64,000 bases of DNA from CAYUUW01 sp964448005 (GCA_964448005.1 CAYUUW010000002.1:1-64000); one strand, 5' to 3'. Positions 42,781-51,273 are shown, numbered from the stretch's first letter. The notes: generated by a model from the sequence alone, not told the origin. Made by a program: numbers and translations.

Positions 42781-44091
42781 GTGTTCAAATACATCCGCCA
42801 AATCCTGCATTCCCCCGTCCTTCGGAGGAAAATCCTTTTCACCCTCATGATCCTGGTGGTTTTCCGGCTTGCCGCCCACATCACTGTTCCAGGAGTCAAT
42901 TCCGCCGCCTTGGCCATGCTGTTCCAGCAGAATGACCTCCTGGGGGTCTTTTCCGCTTTGACAGGAGGGAGCATGGAAAGCTTCTCCATCATCCTGATGG
43001 GCCTTTCGCCCTACATCAACGCCTCCATCATCCTTCAGCTGATGACGGTGGTGGTTCCTCGGCTCGAGGCGCTTTCCAAGGAAGGGCAGGAGGGGCGCAG
43101 GAAGATCAACCAGTACACCCGCTGGCTCACTCTGCCTCTGGCCTTCCTCCAGTCTTACGGCATGATCGCTTTGCTCAATCAGGGTGCGGGATCCGCTCCA
43201 GGAGGCCAGCTTATCCAAAACGCTTCTGATCCGCTGGTGATTCTCCCTATCATGATCATTGTCACAGCGGGAACGCTTTTCCTCATGTGGCTGGGCGAAC
43301 TGATCACAGAAAAGGGAATCGGAAATGGCGTCTCCCTTCTTATTTTTGCAAGCATCGTTTCCGGCATGCCCGCTGTTTTCGGCCGCATGCTTAATTTGGC
43401 CAAGGAAGGCGACTCCAGCATGTTCTTTTATTTTGCGGCTTTCGTTGCCCTCATTATTGCCATGCTGGTTTTCGTGGTTTTGGTCACCGAGGCTCAGCGC
43501 AACATTCCCATTACCTACGCCAATCGCTCCCCCGGTGCCCGCGGAGAAAAGGCCAGCCTTCCTATTCGATTGAACCAGGCAGGGATGATCCCCATCATCT
43601 TCGCCATCTCCCTGATGACTTTCCCTTCCATTCTGGCGCAGTTCTTCGGGGCTTCGGCTTCCCCCGCCCTCCGGAGCATCGCCGAATTCATTCTGCTTCA
43701 CTTGGACGCCTCCAACCCCAGCTACCTGTACATTCTGTCCTATTTCGTTCTTATTGTCCTGTTCTCCTTCTTCTACGTTAGCGTCACGTTCAATCCCGAA
43801 CAGATTGCCGAGAGCATACAGAAGCGTGGCGGTTTCATTCCGGGCGTTCGTCCAGGCAGCCAGACTTCCGAATTCCTAGCCAAGGTCTCCGGCCACCTCA
43901 ATCTTTTTGGAGGCCTTTTCCTGGCAGTGGTTGCCATCACTCCCATGATTTTCACCAAATACACCCCCCTTTCCCCCAACGACACTATCATTGGAGGATC
44001 GGGACTGATCATTGTGGTGGGGGTTATTCTGGAGCTGATCCGCCAGATCAATGCCCAGCTGGCCATGCACGACTACGACAAGTTCTATTAG
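42781..44091 (+). CDS. secY: Protein translocase subunit SecY
   Basis: A 436-residue ten-helix channel of the Sec translocon. GTG start at 42781. FTLMILVVFRLAAHITVPGV (TM1), SPYINASIILQL, EGQEGRRKINQYTRW, the cytoplasmic loop EAQRNIPITYANR and the C-terminal RQINAQLAMHDYDKFY are visible. The last gene before a repeat-rich spacer in the spc part of the cluster. Confidence 0.97.
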   Translation: MFKYIRQILHSPVLRRKILFTLMILVVFRLAAHITVPGVNSAALAMLFQQNDLLGVFSALTGGSMESFSIILMGLSPYINASIILQLMTVVVPRLEALSKEGQEGRRKINQYTRWLTLPLAFLQSYGMIALLNQGAGSAPGGQLIQNASDPLVILPIMIIVTAGTLFLMWLGELITEKGIGNGVSLLIFASIVSGMPAVFGRMLNLAKEGDSSMFFYFAAFVALIIAMLVFVVLVTEAQRNIPITYANRSPGARGEKASLPIRLNQAGMIPIIFAISLMTFPSILAQFFGASASPALRSIAEFILLHLDASNPSYLYILSYFVLIVLFSFFYVSVTFNPEQIAESIQKRGGFIPGVRPGSQTSEFLAKVSGHLNLFGGLFLAVVAITPMIFTKYTPLSPNDTIIGGSGLIIVVGVILELIRQINAQLAMHDYDKFY

Positions 44092-44190
44092 AGCTGCAAA
44101 TTAAGAGTTAATAGAATAGTTAAGAGTTAAGAGTTAATAATTGCAAATCGCTTCGCAGCTCTTAATTTTTTTAACCTCCAACTTTTAATT
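44091..44190. repeat. AT-rich repeat element between secY and adk
   Basis: GAGCTGC (44091-44097) and GCAGCTC (44155-44161) are inverted; inside are direct copies of TTAAGAGTTAA (44101 and 44120) plus the complementary CTTAATT after the right arm. It looks like a small insertion element. Confidence 0.5.
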
Positions 44191-44202
44191 TCTGCCTTAA
44201 AA

Positions 44203-44844
44203 ATGGACATTATTCTTTTCGGAATGCAGGGCTCGGGCAAGGGAACCCAGGGGAAGATCCTTGCCGAACGCTATGCGCTGAGGCGCTTTGAGATGGGTTC
44301 CGAGCTGCGCGCCATGGCTGCCGCCCAGACCCCCTTGGGCCAGAAAATCAATGAAGCCCTGAGTGGAGGGCACTTGGTCGACGAAAGCATTGTCATGGAG
44401 GTGGTGGAAGCCTTTTTGGCCAAGGCTCCCTTGGGCAGCAGACTCCTTTTCGACGGCATTCCCAGAACGCTGTCCCAGTCCAAGCGCTTCATGGGGATCC
44501 TGCGGTCCCATGGGCGCGATGCCTTTGCCCTGCTCATCCGCCTGGGCGAGGAGGAGGCTGTTTCGCGCCTGACCAGAAGAAGGGTCTGCTCCCAATGCAA
44601 GGAAACCTATCCTGCCTTCTACGAAGGGTCACGCTGCTCCCAATGCGGAGGCTCTCTGGTTTCCCGGCAAGATGACGAGAATCTGGACAGCATACGCAGG
44701 CGCCTGGATAGCTATGAGAAGGAAACCGCCCCGGTGATCGACAGTTTCGCCCAGCGGGACCGCCTGATCGAAGTGGATGGAGAGCAGCCCATTGCCGATG
44801 TGACCCAAGAGATGGTGGAGAAGGCCGGCTATCTTTTTGACTGA
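44203..44844 (+). CDS. adk: Adenylate kinase
   Basis: A 213-residue protein: AMP + ATP to 2 ADP. P-loop GMQGSGKGTQGK, DGIPRTLSQ, the lid domain with a zinc site (VCSQCKETYP and RCSQCGGSLVSRQDD, four Cys), and the LDSYEKETAPVIDSF region. The NMP-binding and lid parts are complete. map starts 6 bases later. Confidence 0.95.
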   Translation: MDIILFGMQGSGKGTQGKILAERYALRRFEMGSELRAMAAAQTPLGQKINEALSGGHLVDESIVMEVVEAFLAKAPLGSRLLFDGIPRTLSQSKRFMGILRSHGRDAFALLIRLGEEEAVSRLTRRRVCSQCKETYPAFYEGSRCSQCGGSLVSRQDDENLDSIRRRLDSYEKETAPVIDSFAQRDRLIEVDGEQPIADVTQEMVEKAGYLFD

Positions 44845-44850
44845 CCCTCC

Positions 44851-45636
44851 TTGTCCCTCCCTCCTTTTAATCCAAAATCCATTCCCCCCATTCCCCTCAA
44901 AACCCAGGAAGAAATACAATCCATGCGCCATGCAGGAAGGATCCTGACGGCAACTTTGGATTATCTGGAAGCGCAAGTGCGTCCTGGCATCTCCACGGGC
45001 GAGCTGGATCGTCTTGCCGAAGCTTTCATTCGCAGTCATGAGGGCTGCACCCCTGGCTTCAAGGGCATGTACGGCTTTCCCGGGAGCGTCTGCTTCTCCA
45101 TCAATGATGAGGTGGTTCACGGCCTTCCTTCCGACACCCGCTTTCTCCAGGAAGGGGATATTGTCGGAGTCGATTGCGGAGTCATGTACAAGCGTCTGCA
45201 TACCGATGCCTGCAGGACGGTTCCTGTGGGAAGGGCTTCCTATGCCGCCCTGCACCTCATCAAAACCACCAAAAATGCTTTGGGGCAGGCGGTGAAGCTG
45301 GTCCGGCCAGGCAATCGCATCGGGGACCTTTCGGCCGCTATTCAGAAAATCCTGGAGGGCCAAGGCTATGCGCCGGTGATTGACTGCACAGGCCATGGAG
45401 TGGGCTATCAGCTCCATGAGCCGCCGGAAATCGTCAATGCCGGCAGAAGGGGGACGGGGCCAGAAATGAAGGCTGGAATGGTCCTGGCCATCGAGCCTAT
45501 CTCCACCATGGGAAGCGGCGAAATCTACACGGCTCCGGACGACTGGACTGTCCTTTCCTCAGACAAAACCCTTTCCGCCCATTTTGAGCATACTGTGCTG
45601 GTGACGGAAAAGGGGCACGAGGTCCTTGCGAGCTAA
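44851..45636 (+). CDS. map: Type I methionine aminopeptidase
   Basis: About 261 residues; removes the initiator Met from nascent proteins. Metal ligands appear as VDCGV, HTDACRTVPVG, GHGVGYQLHEPPEI, AIEPIS and FEHTVLVTE. The start is uncertain: TTG 44851 gives MSLPPFNPKSIPPIP before LKTQEEIQSMRHAGRIL, while ATT at 44881 is preceded by TTTTAATCCAAAATCC, the leader style of neighbouring genes. No ATG precedes the conserved region. Confidence 0.95.
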   Translation: MSLPPFNPKSIPPIPLKTQEEIQSMRHAGRILTATLDYLEAQVRPGISTGELDRLAEAFIRSHEGCTPGFKGMYGFPGSVCFSINDEVVHGLPSDTRFLQEGDIVGVDCGVMYKRLHTDACRTVPVGRASYAALHLIKTTKNALGQAVKLVRPGNRIGDLSAAIQKILEGQGYAPVIDCTGHGVGYQLHEPPEIVNAGRRGTGPEMKAGMVLAIEPISTMGSGEIYTAPDDWTVLSSDKTLSAHFEHTVLVTEKGHEVLAS

Positions 45637-45739
45637 GTTCCGGCTTTCAAGCGTGTGGCTTTCCCTGCCAATCCAGCCATTTCCCCCCCCTTCTTCCTCC
45701 CTGCTTCGCCCCACCCCGAAAATTGAATAAAAATTCCCC

Positions 45740-45768
45740 TTGCGCCGATCCATTGCATTATGTAGACT
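45740..45768 (+). promoter_or_regulatory. Probable promoter of infA and the alpha-operon genes
   Basis: TTGCGC (45740-45745), 17-base spacer, TAGACT (45763-45768), with TG just before the -10 hexamer. It lies in the 153-base spacer between map and infA. Confidence 0.55.
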
Positions 45769-45789
45769 CTTACCGCTTATTTTTGAATT

Positions 45790-46086
45790 ATGGCGAAAGA
45801 GATGATCACAGTCGAAGGGAAGGTTCTTGAGTGCCTTTCCAATGCCAACTTCAAGGTCGAAGTGCGACTGTCCGAGGAGCTGAAAGAAGTCCATATCGTT
45901 CACGCTCATGTTTCCGGCAGGATCCGAGTGAACAACATCCGAATCCTTCCGGGAGATCTGGTGACTGTCGAGATGACGCCTTACGATTTGAGCAAAGGTC
46001 GAATCACCTATCGCCATTCCAGCCCGAAAAAGGACAGCAAGGCAGCAGCCTTGCCCGAAGCTGAAAACCAAAAGGAAGCGGCCTGA
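45790..46086 (+). CDS. infA: Translation initiation factor IF-1
   Basis: A 98-residue protein. The OB-fold core has ITVEGKVLECLSNANFKVEV, VHIVHAHVSGRIRVNNIRILPGD and TPYDLSKGRITYRH. Standard IF-1 is about 72 residues; here a further 25 polar residues (PKKDSKAAALPEAENQKEA) extend the C-terminus. Confidence 0.95.
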   Translation: MAKEMITVEGKVLECLSNANFKVEVRLSEELKEVHIVHAHVSGRIRVNNIRILPGDLVTVEMTPYDLSKGRITYRHSSPKKDSKAAALPEAENQKEAA

Positions 46087-46123
46087 AAAACCAAAGCCTC
46101 TTAGCTGACTCTAATCGCAAACC

Positions 46124-46237
46124 ATGAAAGTACGCGCATCAGTCAAGAAAATCTGCGACAAGTGCAAGGTCATCAAAAGAAGAGGGGTCGTTCGCGTTAT
46201 CTGCGACAACCCCAAGCACAAGCAAAGGCAAGGCTGA
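46124..46237 (+). CDS. rpmJ: 50S ribosomal protein L36
   Basis: A 37-residue protein read directly from the DNA: MKVRASVKKICDKCKVIKRR, then GVVRVICDNPKHKQRQG. The zinc ligands C-x2-C ... C-x4-H are complete, so it is the zinc-binding form. It lies in the classical place between infA and rpsM. Confidence 0.93.
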   Translation: MKVRASVKKICDKCKVIKRRGVVRVICDNPKHKQRQG

Positions 46238-46278
46238 ATCGCCTTCCTCTTTTTAGATCCCTAAACCCCCCGTTCCAA

Positions 46279-46653
46279 ATGGCACGTATCGCAGGAATCA
46301 ATCTTCCCAAAAACAAGCGCATTCAGGTTGGCCTCACCTACATCCATGGCATTGGCCGAAGCTCTAGCACAAAGCTTTTGGAGGCTTTGAGGATCAATTT
46401 GGACACCAAGGTCGAGGACCTGACCCCCGAGGAGGAGCAGAGGCTCCGCGACGAGGTCGGAAAGATTGTGGTCGAAGGCGACCTGCGCCGCCAAACCTCG
46501 AACAACATCAAGCGCCTTCAGGAAATCGGCAGCTACCGGGGCTTTCGCCATCGCCGCCGCCTGCCTGTGCGGGGCCAGCGGACCAAGACCAATGCCCGGA
46601 CCAAGCGCGGAAAGCGCGTCACCATGGGAAGTGGTCGAGTTGCTGCAAAATAA
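46279..46653 (+). CDS. rpsM: 30S ribosomal protein S13
   Basis: A 124-residue protein of the head that forms the subunit bridge. MARIAGINLPKNKRIQVGL, HGIGRSSSTKLLEAL and C-terminal RGQRTKTNARTKRGKRV. ATG 46279 is chosen; the longer open frame runs back across rpmJ. Confidence 0.97.
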   Translation: MARIAGINLPKNKRIQVGLTYIHGIGRSSSTKLLEALRINLDTKVEDLTPEEEQRLRDEVGKIVVEGDLRRQTSNNIKRLQEIGSYRGFRHRRRLPVRGQRTKTNARTKRGKRVTMGSGRVAAK

Positions 46654-46715
46654 TGGGCGCCAATAATCTTATCTCGCCCCCCTGAGTGGCGGGGCTCCTG
46701 CTAATCCATTCTCGT

Positions 46716-47114
46716 ATGTCATCTGCCAAAAAGGACAAATTCTCCGGGGTCAAGAAGCCCAAGCGCACGATTCCGGAAGCCAATGTTCATATCATCGCCT
46801 CCTACAACAACACGCTGATGACCTTGGCCGAATCCAATGGTCGGGTTTTGGCTCAGTCCAGCGCAGGAAGCTGCGGATTCAAGAGCTCCAGAAAGTCCAC
46901 TCCCTACGCAGCCACCGTGACAGCCGAAAAGCTCCTGGAAAAGGCATCCCTTTACGGCGTGCAGAAAGTGAAGGTTTTCGTCAAGGGAGTCGGAACGGGA
47001 CGCGAGCAGGCGATTCGCGGCCTCCAGGCTGCCGGCTTGGACCTGGATGCCATCTTCGATGTCACCCCCATTCCTCATGGCGGCTGCCGCAAGCGGAAGG
47101 CCAGAAGGATCTAA
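46716..47114 (+). CDS. rpsK: 30S ribosomal protein S11
   Basis: A 132-residue platform protein. ANVHIIASYNNTLMTLAES, SSAGSCGFKSSRKSTPYAA, VKGVGTGREQAIRGLQAAGL and DVTPIPHGGCRKRKARRI. The N-terminus is a short Lys-rich tail. Confidence 0.97.
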   Translation: MSSAKKDKFSGVKKPKRTIPEANVHIIASYNNTLMTLAESNGRVLAQSSAGSCGFKSSRKSTPYAATVTAEKLLEKASLYGVQKVKVFVKGVGTGREQAIRGLQAAGLDLDAIFDVTPIPHGGCRKRKARRI

Positions 47115-47189
47115 TCTCACCCTTTTTTGTGGCCAAGGCCAATCGCTGGCCGCGGCAACGAATTTTAGAACCGTAAATTTCACCCCATC

Positions 47190-47795
47190 ATGCGATACAC
47201 CGGATCAAAAGCAAGACTCTGCCGCAAATTGGGCGTCAATCTTTTCGGCCCCGAAAAGTACACCAAAATCCTTCAGAGGCGCAATGCCAAGCCGGGCATG
47301 CACGGCGACCGCTTCTCCAAGAAGAGCGAGTACGGCACCCAGCTGGAAGACAAGCAGAAAGCCCGCTATGTGTTCGGACTCACGGAAAAGCAAATGAGCA
47401 ACAGCTTCCGCAAGGCCGCAGCGCAGGCTGGAGACACGGGGCAGAATCTCCTTCGTCTTTTTGAGCGCCGGCTGGACAATGTGGTCTACATTTCCCAGTT
47501 CGCAGTCACCCGGATGCAGGCCCGCCAAATGGTAGGGCACGGCCATTTCAGGCTCAATGGACGAAAGGTAAACATTCCCTCCATCCTGGTACGCCCCGGG
47601 GATGTCATCGAATTGATCCAAAAATACGCCAAATCCCCCCTTTACACAGATTTGGACAAGCTGAAGAGCTATGCTCCAAAATGGCTGAAAGCCGATCTGA
47701 AAGCACTTAAGGTGGAGGTGTTGGCGATGCCCGAGGAGAGTGACCTTGAGCAGAGCATCAACAGGCAGAGCATCGTAGAATACTATTCTCGCTAG
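47190..47795 (+). CDS. rpsD: 30S ribosomal protein S4
   Basis: A 201-residue primary 16S-binding protein. MRYTGSKARLCRKLGVNLFG, then FRKAAAQAGDTGQNLLRLFERRLDN split by the S4 RNA-binding domain (RMQARQMVGHGHFRLNGRKV). There is no N-terminal zinc site. It lies 75 bases after rpsK and 22 before rpoA. Confidence 0.96.
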   Translation: MRYTGSKARLCRKLGVNLFGPEKYTKILQRRNAKPGMHGDRFSKKSEYGTQLEDKQKARYVFGLTEKQMSNSFRKAAAQAGDTGQNLLRLFERRLDNVVYISQFAVTRMQARQMVGHGHFRLNGRKVNIPSILVRPGDVIELIQKYAKSPLYTDLDKLKSYAPKWLKADLKALKVEVLAMPEESDLEQSINRQSIVEYYSR

Positions 47796-47817
47796 TTCTT
47801 TTTAACCTTCACTCTTT

Positions 47818-48810
47818 ATGCACATCATTCAAGAGGAGATTGGTTTGCCCAAAATCAAAATCGAATCCTCTGGGCAGAATCTCACCCTCTTCAGCATCAG
47901 CCCCCTTCCCTCTGGCTACGGAATGACCCTTGGAAACGCCTTGAGGAGGGTTCTGCTCTCATCCCTTCCCGGCGCAGCCATTGTCGCCGTCAAGATCGAG
48001 GGGGTGGCCCATGAGTATTCTACCCTGAATGGAGTGAAGGACAGCGTTCTGGACATGATTCTGAACCTGAAGCAGATCCAGATCCGCAAGCATTCGAAAG
48101 GACCGGAAAAAGTCACTCTTTCGGTAGGAAAGGAGGGCGAAGTGCGCGCCAAGGACATCAAGCATTCCAGCGACATCGAAATCCTGAACCCCGACCAGCT
48201 CATCACCTCCATCACCAAGAAGGGCACCAAGCTTGTCATGGAAATGATAGTGGACAAGGGGGTCGGTTACGAGCCGGCCACCCTGCGCGTGAAGGACAAG
48301 GCGGAAATCGGGCTCATCCAGGTGGATGCCATCTATTCTCCTGTGGTCAAGGTTCGCTACGATGTTGCCAGCTCCCGTATCGGCCAAATGACCGATCTGG
48401 ACAAGCTCATGATCGAGATCCAGACCAATGGGTCCATCACTCCTGAAGATGCCCTCAAGTTCAGCGCCAATATCCTCAAATCCTATTTCGGCCTCTTCCT
48501 GGTGGAAGGAGATGATATCGAACCGGATTTCCGCGCCGACTTCAAATCGGTTAAAAGAAGGGAGGATGAAGGCGTCCAGGACGAAAAGGACAAGAAGGAG
48601 CACTATACCCCCATCGAAATCCTCAATTTCTCCCCCCGCACGCTCAATGCTTTGATCAATGGCGGAATCGGCTCCATTGAGCAGCTGGTCAAATGCACCC
48701 CCAGCAAGCTGGAGAACTTCAGGGGCTTCGGCAGAAAGGCCATGACCGAAGTCAGCGATGCCCTGGCTACTCGAGGGCTTAAAATGACAGAGGATTCCTC
48801 GGAACGATAA
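47818..48810 (+). CDS. rpoA: DNA-directed RNA polymerase subunit alpha
   Basis: A 330-residue protein. The N-terminal dimerisation domain has PLPSGYGMTLGNALRRVLL and GVAHEYSTLNGVKDSVLDM; a flexible linker rich in D/E/K (about 240-265) leads to the C-terminal helix-hairpin-helix domain with LNALINGGIGSIEQLV and GFGRKAMTEVSDAL, which binds UP elements and activators. Complete. Confidence 0.97.
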   Translation: MHIIQEEIGLPKIKIESSGQNLTLFSISPLPSGYGMTLGNALRRVLLSSLPGAAIVAVKIEGVAHEYSTLNGVKDSVLDMILNLKQIQIRKHSKGPEKVTLSVGKEGEVRAKDIKHSSDIEILNPDQLITSITKKGTKLVMEMIVDKGVGYEPATLRVKDKAEIGLIQVDAIYSPVVKVRYDVASSRIGQMTDLDKLMIEIQTNGSITPEDALKFSANILKSYFGLFLVEGDDIEPDFRADFKSVKRREDEGVQDEKDKKEHYTPIEILNFSPRTLNALINGGIGSIEQLVKCTPSKLENFRGFGRKAMTEVSDALATRGLKMTEDSSER

Positions 48811-48838
48811 TCAGCAGCAGATCTAATTCTTTTCCCCC

Positions 48839-49192
48839 ATGCGACACAGAGTAAAGTCAACCCGGCTCAATAGGAATGCTTCTCACCTGGATTCCATGCT
48901 CAGGAACCTGATGACTTCCATCGTGCTTTATGAAAAGGTCAAAACTACCAAGGGCAAGGCCAAAATGGCAAAATCCGCTGTGGAGATCCTGATCGCCTCG
49001 GCCAAGAAGCAGACTCCGGCTTCGGCCATGCGATCCCTGAACAGCACCCTGATGGATCCCAATGCCTCGAAGAAGGTGGTGCAGGAGCTGGTGGCCCGCT
49101 ACAAGGACCGCTCCTCGGGCTTTGTTCGCGTTACCCCCTTGGGGTTTCGCCCTGGCGACTCCGCTCCTGTGGTTCAGATTGAGCTGATTTAA
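48839..49192 (+). CDS. rplQ: 50S ribosomal protein L17
   Basis: A 117-residue protein. MRHRVKSTRLNRNASHLDSM, LMTSIVLYEKVKTTKGKAK and the C-terminal YKDRSSGFVRVTPLGFRPGD. It sits at the end of the alpha operon before rplM. Confidence 0.96.
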   Translation: MRHRVKSTRLNRNASHLDSMLRNLMTSIVLYEKVKTTKGKAKMAKSAVEILIASAKKQTPASAMRSLNSTLMDPNASKKVVQELVARYKDRSSGFVRVTPLGFRPGDSAPVVQIELI

Positions 49193-49209
49193 TTCCTTCC
49201 GCAAACGAC

Positions 49210-49641
49210 ATGAAAACTTTCATTCCCAAAATCCAGTCCAAATCCGAAAGGAAGTGGTATGTGGTGGACGCCGACGGAAAGGTGGCCGGCCGCTTGGCGG
49301 CAGAGATCGCCAATATCCTTCGCGGAAAGAACAAGGCCTCCTTCACTCCCCATATGGACATGGGCGATTACGTGGTGGTCATCAATGCGGAAAAGATCCG
49401 CCTGACCGGAAACAAGGAGGAGCAGAAGGAGTACATCACCCATAGCGGCTATTTCGGCAATCTCCGCCGCCGCTCCTTCAAGGCTGTGCAGCAGAGGCAG
49501 CCTTCCCGCATCCTGAAGGAAGCCGTTTCCGGCATGCTTCCAAAAAATCGTCTCCGGAGGCATTTCATGGACAAGCTCCATATTTACGCTGGCATGGAGC
49601 ACCCTCATGCCGGCCAGAATCCCATAGCCATTAATCTCTAA
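49210..49641 (+). CDS. rplM: 50S ribosomal protein L13
   Basis: A 143-residue early assembly protein. WYVVDADGKVAGRLAAEIAN, LRGKNKASFTPHMDMGDYVV, THSGYFGNLRRRSF and the C-terminal YAGMEHPHAGQNP. rpsI follows 7 bases later. Confidence 0.97.
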   Translation: MKTFIPKIQSKSERKWYVVDADGKVAGRLAAEIANILRGKNKASFTPHMDMGDYVVVINAEKIRLTGNKEEQKEYITHSGYFGNLRRRSFKAVQQRQPSRILKEAVSGMLPKNRLRRHFMDKLHIYAGMEHPHAGQNPIAINL

Positions 49642-49648
49642 TTTCATC

Positions 49649-50098
49649 ATGGCCGTCAAAACCCCTGCTGTTTCCGCCCAGCTCCCCAAAGAAGAGAAAA
49701 TGCACCGCGATGGCCGCTATTTCTTCGCCAACGGAAAGCGCAAAACCTCCATCGCTCGCGTGCGCCTTTATGAGAACGGAAAGGGCGAAATCTTCGTGAA
49801 TGAAAAGCCTGCCCAGGAATACTTTTTCGGGGTCATGGTCAGCGGCATCAAGGCTCCTCTTAGGTTGGCCAACGCCCTCAAGCTGTTCGATGTGGTCGCA
49901 GTGATCAGCGGCGGAGGGGTCAGTGCCCAGGCCGATGCTTTGCGCCATGGCATCTCCAAGGCGCTGCTGGAGTACGATCCGGAGCTGCGCGCTGTGCTGA
50001 AGAAAGCAGGCTTCCTCACCCGCGACTCTCGCGTCAAAGAGCGCAAGAAACCCGGCCTTAGGCGCGCTCGCCGCGCTCCCCAGTGGGCCAAGCGCTAA
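49649..50098 (+). CDS. rpsI: 30S ribosomal protein S9
   Basis: A 149-residue protein whose C-terminal tail (RRAPQWAKR) reaches the P-site tRNA. GKRKTSIARVRLYENGKGE, GGGVSAQADALRHGISKALL and KERKKPGLRRARRAPQ are visible. About 20 extra residues precede the conserved core. It is the last gene before the terminator. Confidence 0.97.
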   Translation: MAVKTPAVSAQLPKEEKMHRDGRYFFANGKRKTSIARVRLYENGKGEIFVNEKPAQEYFFGVMVSGIKAPLRLANALKLFDVVAVISGGGVSAQADALRHGISKALLEYDPELRAVLKKAGFLTRDSRVKERKKPGLRRARRAPQWAKR

Positions 50099-50116
50099 GA
50101 AAATTCTTTGCCTGCC

Positions 50117-50150
50117 AAAAAGACCCAAGCCTCAGCTTGGGTCTTTTTTT
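50117..50150. terminator. Strong bidirectional terminator after the ribosomal cluster
   Basis: AAAAAGACCCAAGC (50117-50130), loop CTCA, GCTTGGGTCTTTTTTT (50135-50150). The A tract on one side and T tract on the other serve rpsI and the convergent yraN gene. Confidence 0.9.
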
Positions 50151-50152
50151 GC

Positions 50153-50521
50153 TCATTCTGTCTCCTGGGTGACGTTCATGAAATGCTCGATGTCGTCGGC
50201 GCCTTTTCCTAGCCGTACCGAGAGCACATCGATACGCCAGCCTCTCTCCTCTCCGCCGCTGTTTTTTTCCATCCAGAACAGGGCGGATTGGATGAGCTTG
50301 CGCATTTTGGCCCGGCTGACGGATTCCTCCGGGTCTCCCAGGGATCCTGCGCTCCGGCTTTTCACCTCCGCAAAGACCAGTTCTCCCGTGCCTGGATCCA
50401 GGGCCACCAGATCCAGCTCTCCCACCCGCTGATGGGAATTGCGGGCCAGAATGCGATAGCCTTTGGCTTGCAGATAGGCGGCAGCCAGGCTTTCGCCTAT
50501 GTTTCCGGTGGCACGACTCAT
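50153..50521 (-). CDS. YraN/UPF0102 family nuclease-fold protein
   Basis: A 122-residue protein with GNIGESLAAAYLQAKGYRIL, then GELDLVALDPGTGELVFAEVKSR, the Asp/Glu-x-Lys core of a PD-(D/E)XK fold. The family is thought to act on DNA or on Holliday-junction-like structures, but its cellular role is not established. It is convergent to the ribosomal cluster and its 3' end abuts the shared terminator. Confidence 0.88.
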   Translation of the reverse strand: MSRATGNIGESLAAAYLQAKGYRILARNSHQRVGELDLVALDPGTGELVFAEVKSRSAGSLGDPEESVSRAKMRKLIQSALFWMEKNSGGEERGWRIDVLSVRLGKGADDIEHFMNVTQETE

Positions 50522-50565
50522 TAAAAATGCGAATGAATTGCTAATTTAGGACCTGATTGAACTTG

Positions 50566-50632
50566 GGCTTACAAAGCTTACTCGCTGCGCTAGCTTAGAA
50601 GCTTATTAAGCTCCGTAAGCTATTTAAGCTCC
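50566..50632. repeat. Second copy of the TAAGCT-rich dispersed repeat
   Basis: GGCTTACAAAGCTT at the start and CTTATTAAGCTCCGTAAGCT near the end match the element at 27935; only two or three TAAGCTNNN units are present here. Confidence 0.75.
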
Positions 50633-50688
50633 CCAGCCTCTTTTATACTTTGAGAATTGGAAATTAAACTAAGATTTCGAGGCTTTTT

Positions 50689-51273
50689 TCAGGCAAACAG
50701 CGCCACGGTGAAGCTGGCCCCCAGGGGGATGATGAGGTTGTCGTCGATATCTATGCCGGCCAGGCTGATTCTGGGGATCTCCAGGAACATGCCTACTGCC
50801 GCTGCGGCTCCTGCCCCCGCCCAATGCGGGAAGAAGAAATACACGGCAGGAATGGCGGCCACAATGCCCGCCAGGTTCCCCTCGATGCACTTTTCCGGAT
50901 TCAGCGGAGTCCTTATCCTTCCGATGCGGCTGCCCACCACATTGGAGACCGCATCTCCCACACTCAGCACCATGATGCCCGCATAGGCGATGGGCGCATC
51001 GAACAGGGAAAGGCAAAGGTAGGCCCCCAAGGTGAAGAAAAGGATCCCTTTCCCGGGAAGGCTTTCCAGGTGATGCTTCCTTTCGAAAAAAGCCGTCAGC
51101 CGCCGCAGCAGAGACTTCTCCTGCTGCCTTTTGACCCAGTAGGAAAAGGAAATGCCCCCTCCCAGGAGCAGCAGAAAGCCTGCGTGGCCCAAAAGCCCTT
51201 GCTGGTGCAGCGCAATCAGAAGCGGGCCGTAGGCGAGGTGCAGCAGCTGGCGGCGAAGCTCCAAGGCGCTCAT
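50689..51273 (-). CDS. Dolichol-kinase / CTP-dependent lipid kinase-like membrane protein
   Basis: A 194-residue polytopic protein, about six hydrophobic segments. The motif LSVGDAVSNVVGSRIGR followed by NPEKCIEGNLAGIVAA is the GDA-x2-S-x2-G-x2-G ... EG pattern of the SEC59/DGK1/VTE5 family, which uses CTP to phosphorylate polyprenols, diacylglycerol or phytol. I infer a polyprenol or diacylglycerol kinase role, perhaps lipid-carrier recycling. It has a divergent promoter shared with nrdR. Confidence 0.7.
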   Translation of the reverse strand: MSALELRRQLLHLAYGPLLIALHQQGLLGHAGFLLLLGGGISFSYWVKRQQEKSLLRRLTAFFERKHHLESLPGKGILFFTLGAYLCLSLFDAPIAYAGIMVLSVGDAVSNVVGSRIGRIRTPLNPEKCIEGNLAGIVAAIPAVYFFFPHWAGAGAAAAVGMFLEIPRISLAGIDIDDNLIIPLGASFTVALFA

